DNA of 9,528 nucleotides from Acidimicrobiia bacterium (GTDB taxonomy: Bacteria > Actinomycetota > Acidimicrobiia > Acidimicrobiales > AC-14), in assembly GCA_019243595.1 (NCBI GenBank), contig JAFAUA010000398.1, positions 1 through 9,528 on the forward strand, in the 5' to 3' direction. This document shows, one piece after another, positions 1 through 8,567 of the stretch (the stretch's first letter is position 1; the number at the start of each line of letters is the position of its first letter). Both the position numbers and the translations under genes were made by a program. The notes beneath the pieces were generated by a model that did no database searches, was not told the origin of the DNA, and saw nothing but the letters and a program-made list of their open reading frames with translations.

Positions 1-1514
1 TGCGGGATGTAGCTCCACCACGATCGGTACTCGTCGGTGATCGTCAAGGAGTCGCCGAACATCTCGCGCTGAGTTGTGATCCAGTGCTCAGCGATCTCCT
101 CTGACGACAACTCACCCTCGTTTCGCCGGGCGTTGTGCACGGCGTCCTCGAAGCGGTTCATGGCGATCTGGCGGAAGATGCTGGCCGCGACGTCCTCGAT
201 GCGGCCGCCGATCAGGGCGAGACGACCGGCGGGATCGCGCTCCTCGCTGAGAAGCCGTCCGAACGTGACGGTCTCCCCGAAGATCGACGCCGTCTCAGCC
301 AGCGTCAGTGGCGTCGCGGCGTTGAACAGCCCGCGCCGGTTGGCGAGGACCTGGTGCACGCCGTGGCCGAGCTCGTGGGCGAGAGTCATCACGTCACGGC
401 GCCGGCCGGTGTAGTTGAGCATGACGTAGGGGTGGGCGGAGGGCACCGCCGGATGCGAGAAGGCGCCGCCCTGCTTGCCCGGATGGGGCGGGGCGTCGAT
501 GTACCCGTCGAAGAATCCGCCGGCGACGGAGGCCATCGCCGGCGAGAACGAGTGGTAGGCGTCGAGCACCGTCTCTCGAGCCTGCTCCCAGCTGACCTCG
601 GCCTCGTCGGGCGTGAGCGGCGCGTAGCGGTCGTGCTCATTGAGCTCGATCCCGAGCAGCTTCCCCTTCAGCCTGTACCAGCGGGCGGGGATGTCATAAC
701 GGGACGTGACCGCGTCGACGAGTGCCTGCACGGTCTCGTCGGAGATCTCGTTGCCTAGGTTCCGGGCGGCGATCCACGAGCCGTAGCGGCGCAGGCGATC
801 GTCGAGGGAGTGGTCTGCGAGAATCGAGTTGTAGATGTACGTCCGAACGGCGAGCCCGGGCTGCAAGGCGGCAGTGATCGCCCGACCCGACCGCTGTCGC
901 TCGTCGCGGTCGGGCGAGTAGAGATCAGAAAGCGCCTGCTCGAGGGTGAACTCGTCGTCGTCGAGCTCGACGGTGATCTCATCGGTCACCTGGGTGAACA
1001 GCCGGACCCACGCCGAACGTCCGGTGACCGACTTCTCGGTCATCAGCTTCTCTTCGGGCTCGGTGAGGAGGTGCGGCTGGAAGCGGCGCATCGCCCGCAG
1101 GAAGTGTCCCCACTCCTCCATGGCTGGAGCCGCGAGAAGCTCGTCGACGCGCTCCTCGGAGATCTCCGCCCACTCGAGCTCGAAGAAGAGCAGATTGGTC
1201 GCCACCTCGGCGGCGCTCTCCTCCACGTGCCGCAGGAACGCCCCGCGCTGGGGGACTCGGCTGTCGGTGGCGAAGTTCAGATAGGCGAACGCCTGCGCCT
1301 TCTCGACCTTCTCCTGAATGGCCTGGAGCTCCTCGATGGCATCAGCCAGCTGCGCCGGCTCGAGGCGGCTCAAGTGGCCCCGCAAGCGGGAGGCGAATCC
1401 TTCGGACATCTGCTTTGCCGCGATCAGGTCGAAGTTCGTCTCCCGACCCTCGATGGTTTCGTAGAGGTGCGTGAGATCCCAATGGACGTCCTCGGCGCCG
1501 GTCGTCGTCGTCAT
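1..1514 (-). CDS. pepF: M3 family oligoendopeptidase (PepF-like), C-terminus cut by window edge
   Basis: Cytosolic zinc metallopeptidase of family M3 (thimet oligopeptidase/PepF group), which degrades short peptides. I translated this frame by hand: it opens MTTTTGAEDVHWDLTHLYET and stays open to the left edge, giving 504 codons. The zinc site HELGH is at residues 380-384 and the downstream glutamate ligand is probably E407 in LAETASIFGE. The last visible residues, WWSYIP, match the conserved WSYIPHF region of PepF proteins; family members are near 600 residues, so about 100 are missing. The start is the only reasonable ATG, ten bases after the thiC stop, so the two genes are probably co-transcribed. 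Its Shine-Dalgarno sequence is poor: a GGAGG lies about 15 bases upstream, inside the end of thiC. The peptidase class is secure; the peptide substrates are unknown. Confidence 0.93.
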   Translation of the reverse strand, partial: MTTTTGAEDVHWDLTHLYETIEGRETNFDLIAAKQMSEGFASRLRGHLSRLEPAQLADAIEELQAIQEKVEKAQAFAYLNFATDSRVPQRGAFLRHVEESAAEVATNLLFFELEWAEISEERVDELLAAPAMEEWGHFLRAMRRFQPHLLTEPEEKLMTEKSVTGRSAWVRLFTQVTDEITVELDDDEFTLEQALSDLYSPDRDERQRSGRAITAALQPGLAVRTYIYNSILADHSLDDRLRRYGSWIAARNLGNEISDETVQALVDAVTSRYDIPARWYRLKGKLLGIELNEHDRYAPLTPDEAEVSWEQARETVLDAYHSFSPAMASVAGGFFDGYIDAPPHPGKQGGAFSHPAVPSAHPYVMLNYTGRRRDVMTLAHELGHGVHQVLANRRGLFNAATPLTLAETASIFGETVTFGRLLSEERDPAGRLALIGGRIEDVAASIFRQIAMNRFEDAVHNARRNEGELSSEEIAEHWITTQREMFGDSLTITDEYRSWWSYIP

Positions 1515-1517
1515 GAC

Positions 1518-3330
<1,813 letters not shown>

Positions 3331-3335
3331 GGCTC

Positions 3336-3362
3336 ACCTTATCCCCGGGGCATTTCGCTCAA
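3336..3362 (-). promoter_or_regulatory. Candidate promoter upstream of the thiC riboswitch
   Basis: On the minus strand TTGAGC (3362-3357) and TAAGGT (3341-3336, fitting TANNNT) are separated by 15 bases, a short spacer. Transcription would begin near 3329, just at the P2 strand of the aptamer and with no room for P1. That makes this assignment uncertain. Confidence 0.25.
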
Positions 3363-3392
3363 GTCTCGGAGGGCCTCCACCGATCAACGGGT

Positions 3393-3776
3393 ATGGCCTC
3401 CCGGCGCGCCCTGGTCTGTGACGACTACTCCATGGTGCGCGAGACGATCAGGCCCATCCTCGTCGAGGCCGGCTTCGAGACCGTTCGCGAAGCCACCCTC
3501 GCCACCGAGGCGATCGCCCTCGCCGAGATGACCCAGCCGGAAGTGATCGTTCTCGACCTCAGCCTCCCGGGGATGTCGGGCCTGCAGGCCATTCCCATCC
3601 TCCGCCTGGTGTCTCCCCGCAGCGCCGTCGTCGTCTTCTCGGCCTACGACATCTGGCGCGAGGCCTGCATCGACGCCGGTGCCTCGGCGTACGTGGACAA
3701 GAGCGACCTCGAACACCTCGGCGACGTCCTCCGCCACGTCGCCACCAAGACCCCGCTCGACCGCATCAAGCCCTAG
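3393..3776 (+). CDS. Single-domain response regulator (CheY-like receiver)
   Basis: A 127-residue receiver domain with no output domain. Phosphorylation by a histidine kinase is expected at D55 in VLDLSLPGMSG. The acidic pocket is D10-D11 (LVCDDYS), the switch Ser/Thr is S83 (VVVFSAYD) and the conserved lysine is K103 (YVDKSD), so all catalytic positions are present. The domain fills the protein, and only about 20 residues follow the last helix. The frame is open from an ATG at 3327, but those 22 extra residues overlap the thiC riboswitch and do not resemble a receiver, so I start at 3393. No good Shine-Dalgarno sequence precedes it: GGAGG at 3368-3372 is about 20 bases away. The 3' end overlaps the convergent cyclic-di-GMP gene by 11 bases. 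No kinase is in view, so the partner is unknown. Confidence 0.88.
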   Translation: MASRRALVCDDYSMVRETIRPILVEAGFETVREATLATEAIALAEMTQPEVIVLDLSLPGMSGLQAIPILRLVSPRSAVVVFSAYDIWREACIDAGASAYVDKSDLEHLGDVLRHVATKTPLDRIKP

Positions 3777-5535
3777 CGAGCAGCTCCGCGAACTCGGGCT
3801 CGGGCAGCGGCGACGAGAAGAGGTTGCCTTGGGCCCGCTCGCAGCCAAGGGCGCGTAGCTCCTCGAGCTGCTCGGTGCGCTCGACCCCCTCGGCCACGAC
3901 GGTGAGGTCGAGGGTTTCGGCCAGGGCGATCACGGCCCGCACGATCGCCGCGTCCTCGGGGTTGCGACCCAGGCCGGCGACGAACGAGTGGTCGATCTTG
4001 AGGATGTCGACGGGGAAACGCCGGAGGTGGGCCAGCGACGAGTAGCCGGTGCCGAAGTCGTCGATCGCGATCTCGACGCCGAGGGCCTTGAGTGACTTGA
4101 GGGCCCCGACGGCGAGGTCGATGTCGTCCATGAGCACGCTCTCGGTCACCTCCATGCACAGAGCGGTGGGCGGGAGGTGGGACGCTTCCAGCGCCCGCTC
4201 GACGACGGAGACGAGATCACTGCGGGCGAGCTGGCGACCCGAAAGGTTGACCGACACGCGGTCGGGCGCTCGGTCCGGAACACGCTCGCGCCAGCGGGCC
4301 AGGTGGCCGCACGCCTCCTGCAGCGCCCATTCGCCGATGGGCACGATCAGGCCGGTCTCCTCGGCGACGGCGATGAACTCCGACGGTGGTCGGCCGTCGT
4401 GTCCGTCCGCCGTTTGACTGCCCTTCCACCGCAACAGGGCCTCGGCTCCGACCAGGCGGCCGTCCGCCAGCGCCACTTCGGGCTGATAGGCGAGCGACAG
4501 CTGCCCGTCGTCGAGAGCGGCGCGCAGCGTCGCCTCCGTCTCGAGCCGGGCGATGGCGCGGTCCCGCATGGCGTTGTCGAACAGCTCGTAGCGGGCGCGG
4601 CCCCGCTCCTTGGCCCGGTACATGGCCGCGTCGGCATCGCGCAGCAACGCCTCGGGGCGCTGGTCGGCACGTGTCGCGAACGCCACGCCGATGCTGACCG
4701 TGACGACGAGCTCGCGGCCGGCGAGCGGCACGGGATGCGAGCTGACGGCGGCGCCCAGGCGCTCGGCGATCTGCAGCGCTTCGCCCTCGTCGACGAGATC
4801 GTCGCAGAGCACCGCGAACTCGTCGCCGCCCAGCCGGGCCGCGGTGTCGCCGTCGCGCAGCGAGCTCTGCAGGCGGGCGGCGACGGCGACCAGCACCTGG
4901 TCGCCCGCGGAGTGCCCGAGGCTGTCGTTGACGACCTTGAAGTAGTCGAGGTCGAGGAAGAAGACGGCCGCCAATCCGGGCCGGCGCTCGAGGCGGCTCA
5001 GCGCCAGGCCGAGGCGGTCGAGGAACAGTGCCCGGTTCGGCAGGCCGGTGAGGGCGTCGTGCAGCGCTTGGTGTACGAGCTGCTCCTCGACATCCTTGCG
5101 CTCGGTGACATCGCGGGCGATGACCACGTAGCCGCGCACCGAGGGGTCGTCGCGCAGGTCGGTGACGCTGAACTCGAGCCAGCGCCACTTGCCGTCCTTG
5201 TGCATGGTGCGCGCCGTCGTGACCGGCGTGTTCGGCCCCGGCGGCTTGGCGTGGACGAAGCTCGACCGCAGGCGGCGGAGGTCCTCGGGATGGATGCGCT
5301 CGCCGTTGAGGCCGCGGTCACGCTCGGAGGGAGTCCATCCGAGGAGCCGCTCGAGCGAGGGGCTGGCGTACTGCAGCCGCCCGTCGCCGCCGACGACGAT
5401 GATCAGGTCGCTGACGTTCTGCACGAGGGTGCGGAAGCGGCGTTCGCTGGCCTCGAGCTCCTCGAGCGCGGCGCGCAGGCGTGCCTCGGTCGCCGCCGTC
5501 GGCGGCCCGCCGTAAGCGCTGGGCTCCTCTGCCAT
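3766..5535 (-). CDS. PAS-GGDEF-EAL cyclic-di-GMP synthase/phosphodiesterase
   Basis: A 589-residue signalling enzyme. A short coiled coil (about 16-35) leads into a PAS/PAC domain (about 31-145, ending VIARDVTERK). A GGDEF domain (about 150-315) makes cyclic-di-GMP, and an EAL domain (about 330-585) breaks it down to pGpG. The active site GGDEF is at 236-240, a metal aspartate is at D195 (FLDLDYF) and the inhibitory RxxD site is R227-D230, five residues ahead. In the EAL domain E365-L367 is canonical, and EVTES, DDFGTGYSS (D492-D493), K513 of LKIDHSF and AEGVE (E549) are kept. QGY reads QGN. No membrane segment is visible, so it is probably cytosolic. The frame extends to an ATG at 5772, but the extra residues look non-coding and overlap the divergent gene. 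The ATG at 5535 has AGAGGA just upstream. Confidence 0.93.
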   Translation of the reverse strand: MAEEPSAYGGPPTAATEARLRAALEELEASERRFRTLVQNVSDLIIVVGGDGRLQYASPSLERLLGWTPSERDRGLNGERIHPEDLRRLRSSFVHAKPPGPNTPVTTARTMHKDGKWRWLEFSVTDLRDDPSVRGYVVIARDVTERKDVEEQLVHQALHDALTGLPNRALFLDRLGLALSRLERRPGLAAVFFLDLDYFKVVNDSLGHSAGDQVLVAVAARLQSSLRDGDTAARLGGDEFAVLCDDLVDEGEALQIAERLGAAVSSHPVPLAGRELVVTVSIGVAFATRADQRPEALLRDADAAMYRAKERGRARYELFDNAMRDRAIARLETEATLRAALDDGQLSLAYQPEVALADGRLVGAEALLRWKGSQTADGHDGRPPSEFIAVAEETGLIVPIGEWALQEACGHLARWRERVPDRAPDRVSVNLSGRQLARSDLVSVVERALEASHLPPTALCMEVTESVLMDDIDLAVGALKSLKALGVEIAIDDFGTGYSSLAHLRRFPVDILKIDHSFVAGLGRNPEDAAIVRAVIALAETLDLTVVAEGVERTEQLEELRALGCERAQGNLFSSPLPEPEFAELLARA

Positions 5536-5686
5536 CCGTCCTCTGTCTTGTCCCCGGTCTCCCCGGTGCTGCGTGTTCGACCGGCGGGGCCCCAGCTGCC
5601 CCTGGCGGTCAATGGCTATTTCGACGTCGGGTACCGCTTGCCCTTGTCGCGCGCCCCGGATCCCCGAGTTTGCGGAGCAGAGGCGA

Positions 5687-5692
5687 TACCTT
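5687..5692 (+). promoter_or_regulatory. Candidate -10 element for the alpha/beta hydrolase
   Basis: TACCTT fits the actinobacterial TANNNT form and lies in the 214-base divergent gap (5536-5749), about 58 bases before the chosen start. No clear -35 hexamer lies at the usual distance. The sequence after it (CGG) matches that after the candidate hemE -10 element. In the rest of this gap I see GC-rich sequence and a weak hairpin near 5587-5603, but no gene. Confidence 0.25.
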
Positions 5693-5749
5693 CGGTGTAC
5701 GAGCGCTAGTCCACACACGAACGGCCATCGCGTGCAACGCCAGGTGCGC

Positions 5750-6631
5750 ATGGTCGACGGCGAGGCCATCATCGATGGCCGGCGCTGGCGTTATTCAGTG
5801 TCGGACAACCTCGACGCGTCGACGTGGGCAGTCAACGTGCACGGCTTCATGGCGGGTGGCGGCATCTACTGGCGGGAGAGCGCCCGCATGGCCGCCAAGC
5901 TCGGCCTGCGGGTGATCAACCCCAACCTCCCCGGCTTCAGTGGGAGCGACGCCCTTCCGTGGGACGACCTGCGGATGTCGAGCTTCGCCCGCGGTCTGGC
6001 CGGCCTGCTCGACCACCTCGGGGCGCCCGCCGCCCTCATCCTCGGGCACTCCATGGGCGGCGCCGTCGCCATGCAGTTCGCCCACGACTATCCCGACCGC
6101 ACGCTCGGCGTGATCTACCGCGACGGCGTCAGCACCGCGTCGTGGAAGCAGCGGCGGGGTCTGTTCACCCACCTCTTCGGGCCAGTCGTCCCTGACCTCG
6201 GGACCGCCCTCGACTTCCTCACCGCCTTCGCCACCGAGATCCCCGACCTCGCCTTCTCACGGATGACGAGCCTCGTCGCCACCGCGGCACCCGACATCCG
6301 GATCAACGTGCGTGACTTCGCCAACACCCTGCCGGTGGGCGCCATGTTGATCGCGTGTGACTTCACGTCGATCGCCGCCGAGGTGGGCGCCGCAGGCGAC
6401 ATCCCGATTCTGCCGATGCACGGTCGCTTCGACCGCCTGATACCGCCCGCCACCGGTCGCGAGTTCGGTGAGCTCGTCGGCCGCGACGTCTGGTGGGTCA
6501 TCGGCGGCCACTCGTGGATGATCCCCCGCCCGGCGTCGCAGCTGAACGTCCTGCGCGACACCGAGCGCGGTGAGGCGTTCATGCAAGAGGTGCGCGACCG
6601 GGCGCGCGCGCTGAAGCGCCCGGCTGCCTAA
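5750..6631 (+). CDS. Alpha/beta hydrolase fold protein
   Basis: A 293-residue serine hydrolase-type protein of unknown substrate. The oxyanion-region motif HGF is at 31-33, the nucleophile elbow GHSMGG gives S101, the acid is probably D228 (MHGRFDRLIP) and the base is H254 (IGGHSWMIP). The triad is therefore complete and in the usual order. No signal peptide or membrane segment is seen, so it should act in the cytosol. The ATG at 5750 has a weak AGGTG upstream; GTG codons at 5732 and 5744 are in frame and also possible. The frame is open back to 5573, but that part is arginine- and proline-rich and lies in the divergent promoter region. The gene ends 27 bases before hemE on the same strand, so it could be co-transcribed with the heme genes, though nothing in the sequence ties it to heme. 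Esterase, lipase, haloalkane dehalogenase-like and C-C hydrolase roles all remain open. Confidence 0.88.
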   Translation: MVDGEAIIDGRRWRYSVSDNLDASTWAVNVHGFMAGGGIYWRESARMAAKLGLRVINPNLPGFSGSDALPWDDLRMSSFARGLAGLLDHLGAPAALILGHSMGGAVAMQFAHDYPDRTLGVIYRDGVSTASWKQRRGLFTHLFGPVVPDLGTALDFLTAFATEIPDLAFSRMTSLVATAAPDIRINVRDFANTLPVGAMLIACDFTSIAAEVGAAGDIPILPMHGRFDRLIPPATGREFGELVGRDVWWVIGGHSWMIPRPASQLNVLRDTERGEAFMQEVRDRARALKRPAA

Positions 6632-6634
6632 GCG

Positions 6635-6655
6635 GGCCGACCGGTAACTTCGGCC
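6635..6655. repeat. Inverted repeat between the hydrolase gene and hemE
   Basis: GGCCGA (6635-6640) and TCGGCC (6650-6655) form a perfect six-base inverted repeat with a nine-base spacer, CCGGTAACT. It fills most of the 27-base gap and ends four bases before the hemE start. It could be a weak terminator for the hydrolase (only TTC follows, with no T run), an operator for a regulator of the heme genes, or chance. Confidence 0.4.
6645..6650 (+). promoter_or_regulatory. Candidate -10 element for a leaderless hemE transcript
   Basis: TAACTT fits TANNNT and ends eight bases before the hemE GTG. A transcript started from it would begin at or next to the start codon. hemE has no Shine-Dalgarno sequence, which agrees with leaderless translation, common in actinobacteria. 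No good -35 hexamer is visible, and the element lies in and at the edge of the loop of the inverted repeat at 6635-6655. Confidence 0.35.
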
Positions 6656-6658
6656 TTC

Positions 6659-7675
6659 GTGGTCGACTCGTCGTTCCTGCTGGCGTGCCGTAACCGGCCG
6701 GTGGAACGGGTGCCGGTGTGGTTCATGCGTCAGGCAGGCCGCGCCCTGCCCGAGTACCGCGCCGTGCGCGAGAAGCACGGCATGTTCGACATCATCCGCA
6801 CGCCTGACCTCGCGGCCGAGGTCACCATGCAGCCGGTGCGGCGCCTCGGGGTCGACGCCGCCATCCTGTTCTCGGACATCGTCGTGCCGCTCAAGGCCGT
6901 CGGCGTCGACGTGGAGCTCAAGGCCGGCATCGGCCCGGTCATCGCCCAGCCGTTCCGGACGGCGGCCGACCTCGACCGTCTCCGTCCCCTCGAGCCCGAC
7001 GACGTCTCGTACGTGACCGAGACGGTGAAGATCCTGGCCGCCGAGCTGCCGGTGCCCCTGATCGGCTTCGCGGGAGCGCCCTTCACTCTCGCCAGCTACC
7101 TCATCGAGGGTGGGCCGTCGCGCACCTACGGCCACACCAAGGCGCTCATGTACGGCGAGCCCGACACGTGGACGGAGCTGCTGTCGACGCTGGCCGACAT
7201 CACCAGCGCCTTCCTGCGGGTGCAGATCGAGTCCGGCGCCGCCGCGGTGCAGCTCTTCGACAGCTGGGCCGGCGCCCTCAGTCCCGACGACTACCAACGG
7301 AGCGTCCTGCCCGCGAGCTCGGAGGTCTTCGACGGCGTCGCCGACCTGGACGTCCCCACCATTCACTTCGGCGTCAACACCGGCGAGCTGCTGCCGCTGA
7401 TGGCCGACGCCGGAGCCGACGTCGTCGGCGTCGACTGGCGCGTGCCGATCGACGTAGCGCGCGAACGGCTCGGAAGCGACGTGGCCGTGCAGGGGAACCT
7501 CGACCCGGCGGTGTGTCTGTCGCCATGGAATGCGGTCGAGGCCAAGGTCCGCGACATCCTCACGCGCAACAACAAGCGGCCCGGGCACATCTTCAACCTG
7601 GGCCACGGTGTGCTCCCCGAAACCGATCCCGATGTGCTGCGCCGCATCGTCGACCTGGTGCACGCCCTTGGCTGA
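6659..7675 (+). CDS. hemE: Uroporphyrinogen decarboxylase
   Basis: HemE removes four carboxyl groups from uroporphyrinogen III to give coproporphyrinogen III, a cytosolic step of heme synthesis. The 338-residue length is normal for the family. The signature [10 protein letters not shown] places the substrate-binding arginines at R24 and R28. The key aspartate is D73 in ILFSDI, followed by Y147 ([10 protein letters not shown]), S202 (FDSWAG) and H316 ([13 protein letters not shown]), the positions that line the active site in characterised enzymes. Translation starts at the GTG at 6659; the N-terminus [19 protein letters not shown] aligns well with HemE, and the next in-frame ATG would remove the start of the signature. 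There is no ribosome binding site. The 3' end overlaps the ferrochelatase start by eight bases, so the heme genes are translationally close-coupled. Confidence 0.97.
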   Translation: MVDSSFLLACRNRPVERVPVWFMRQAGRALPEYRAVREKHGMFDIIRTPDLAAEVTMQPVRRLGVDAAILFSDIVVPLKAVGVDVELKAGIGPVIAQPFRTAADLDRLRPLEPDDVSYVTETVKILAAELPVPLIGFAGAPFTLASYLIEGGPSRTYGHTKALMYGEPDTWTELLSTLADITSAFLRVQIESGAAAVQLFDSWAGALSPDDYQRSVLPASSEVFDGVADLDVPTIHFGVNTGELLPLMADAGADVVGVDWRVPIDVARERLGSDVAVQGNLDPAVCLSPWNAVEAKVRDILTRNNKRPGHIFNLGHGVLPETDPDVLRRIVDLVHALG

Positions 7676-8567
7676 TGACACCATCGGCGTCCTGCTGATG
7701 GCGTACGGGACGCCGGCCACACCCGCCGGCGTCGAGGCGTACTACACGCACGTTCGCCGGGGGCGGCCGCCGACGGCCGAACAGCTCGCGGACCTCCAGC
7801 GCCGCTACGACGCCATCGGCGGTACGTCGCCGCTGCTCGAACGAACCCAGGCACAACGCCGGGGCGTCCGGGCCGCCCTCGACGAACGCGGCGACTTCAC
7901 TGTGGAGCTCGGGATGAAGCACGCCTCGCCGTTCATCGAAAACGCGATGGCCCGCCTCGTCGATGGCGGCGCGTCACGCGTCGTCGGCGTCGTCCTGGCG
8001 CCGCACTACTCGCGCCTGAGCATCGGCGAGTACGAACAGCGGGCGCGGCAGGCGGCCGGCGACGGGGTTGGGTTCGCCATGGTGCACTCGTGGTATCAGG
8101 CGCCGCCGTATCTCGACGCGCTGGCCGAGCGCATCCAGAAGGCGCGGGCCACGCTGCCCGAGCGCACCGAGGTGGTGTTCACCGCCCACAGCCTCCCGGC
8201 CCGGATCGTCGACGAGGGCGACCCGTATCCCGAGCAGCTCCGCTGGACCGGCGAAGCGGTGGCCGAGCGCGCCGGCGTGAAGCGGTGGCGGGTTGGGTGG
8301 CAGAGCGCGGGCCGTACTCCCGAGCCCTGGATCGAGCCCGACATCCTCGAGATCCTCGACGAGGTCGCCGCCCTCGACGAGGACGAGGGCGTGCTGGTCT
8401 GTCCGGCCGGCTTCACGTCGGACCATCTGGAGATCCTCTTCGACCTCGACGTCGAGGCCGCGGCCCGGGCCGAGAGGCTCGGACTGGCCTTCGCCCGCAC
8501 CGAGTCGCTCAACGACGACCCCCGTCTGTGCGCCGCCGTCGCCGATGCCGTGCTCGCTCATGCCTGA
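7668..8567 (+). CDS. hemH: Ferrochelatase, probably coproporphyrin III type (CpfC)
   Basis: Inserts ferrous iron into a porphyrin, probably coproporphyrin III in this lineage. From the TTG at 7668 the protein has 299 residues. The N-terminus, [20 protein letters not shown], closely resembles Bacillus-type enzymes, and its tyrosine is residue 13, the same number as the iron-coordinating Tyr13 of the Bacillus subtilis enzyme. Catalytic H174 lies in FTAHSLP and E255 in [11 protein letters not shown]. The frame extends upstream to an ATG at 7530, but that stretch is inside hemE and does not look like ferrochelatase. The next ATG, at 7698, would cut the first strand. The TTG overlaps the hemE stop by eight bases. 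Only two cysteines are present, so the four-cysteine iron-sulfur ligand set known from some actinobacterial enzymes appears absent. Confidence 0.95.
   Translation: MADDTIGVLLMAYGTPATPAGVEAYYTHVRRGRPPTAEQLADLQRRYDAIGGTSPLLERTQAQRRGVRAALDERGDFTVELGMKHASPFIENAMARLVDGGASRVVGVVLAPHYSRLSIGEYEQRARQAAGDGVGFAMVHSWYQAPPYLDALAERIQKARATLPERTEVVFTAHSLPARIVDEGDPYPEQLRWTGEAVAERAGVKRWRVGWQSAGRTPEPWIEPDILEILDEVAALDEDEGVLVCPAGFTSDHLEILFDLDVEAAARAERLGLAFARTESLNDDPRLCAAVADAVLAHA

Noticed and set aside
1501..1511. GTC repeat run as a simple-sequence repeat for phase variation
   Set aside because: It is only a short run encoding four threonines at the pepF start. Triplet changes would not shift the frame.
3760..3800. 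Bidirectional terminator between the convergent receiver and PAS-GGDEF-EAL genes
   Set aside because: The genes overlap, and I see only a tiny GAGCAGCTC repeat with no stable stem and no T run.
4177..5709. Long open frame (510 codons) on the plus strand opposite the PAS-GGDEF-EAL gene
   Set aside because: Same kind of antisense shadow; no recognisable domain, and the opposite strand encodes intact catalytic motifs.
5695..5709. Five-codon mini-frame (GTG TAC GAG CGC TAG) after the TACCTT element, as a possible leader peptide
   Set aside because: Too short to separate from chance and has no ribosome binding site or attenuator-like hairpin after it.
5536..5772. 79-residue N-terminal extension of the PAS-GGDEF-EAL protein from the ATG at 5772
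   Set aside because: The extension lacks domain character, covers the divergent promoter region and overlaps the hydrolase start, while the ATG at 5535 has AGAGGA at a suitable distance.
7530..7667. Upstream start of the ferrochelatase at 7530
   Set aside because: This part lies inside hemE in another frame and has Ser/Thr/Pro-rich sequence unlike any ferrochelatase. The TTG at 7668 puts the conserved tyrosine at position 13.
6257..7720. Open frame of 487 codons on the minus strand across the hydrolase and hemE
   Set aside because: It spans two unrelated genes and an intergenic gap, and its translation is His/Arg/Asp-rich without motifs.
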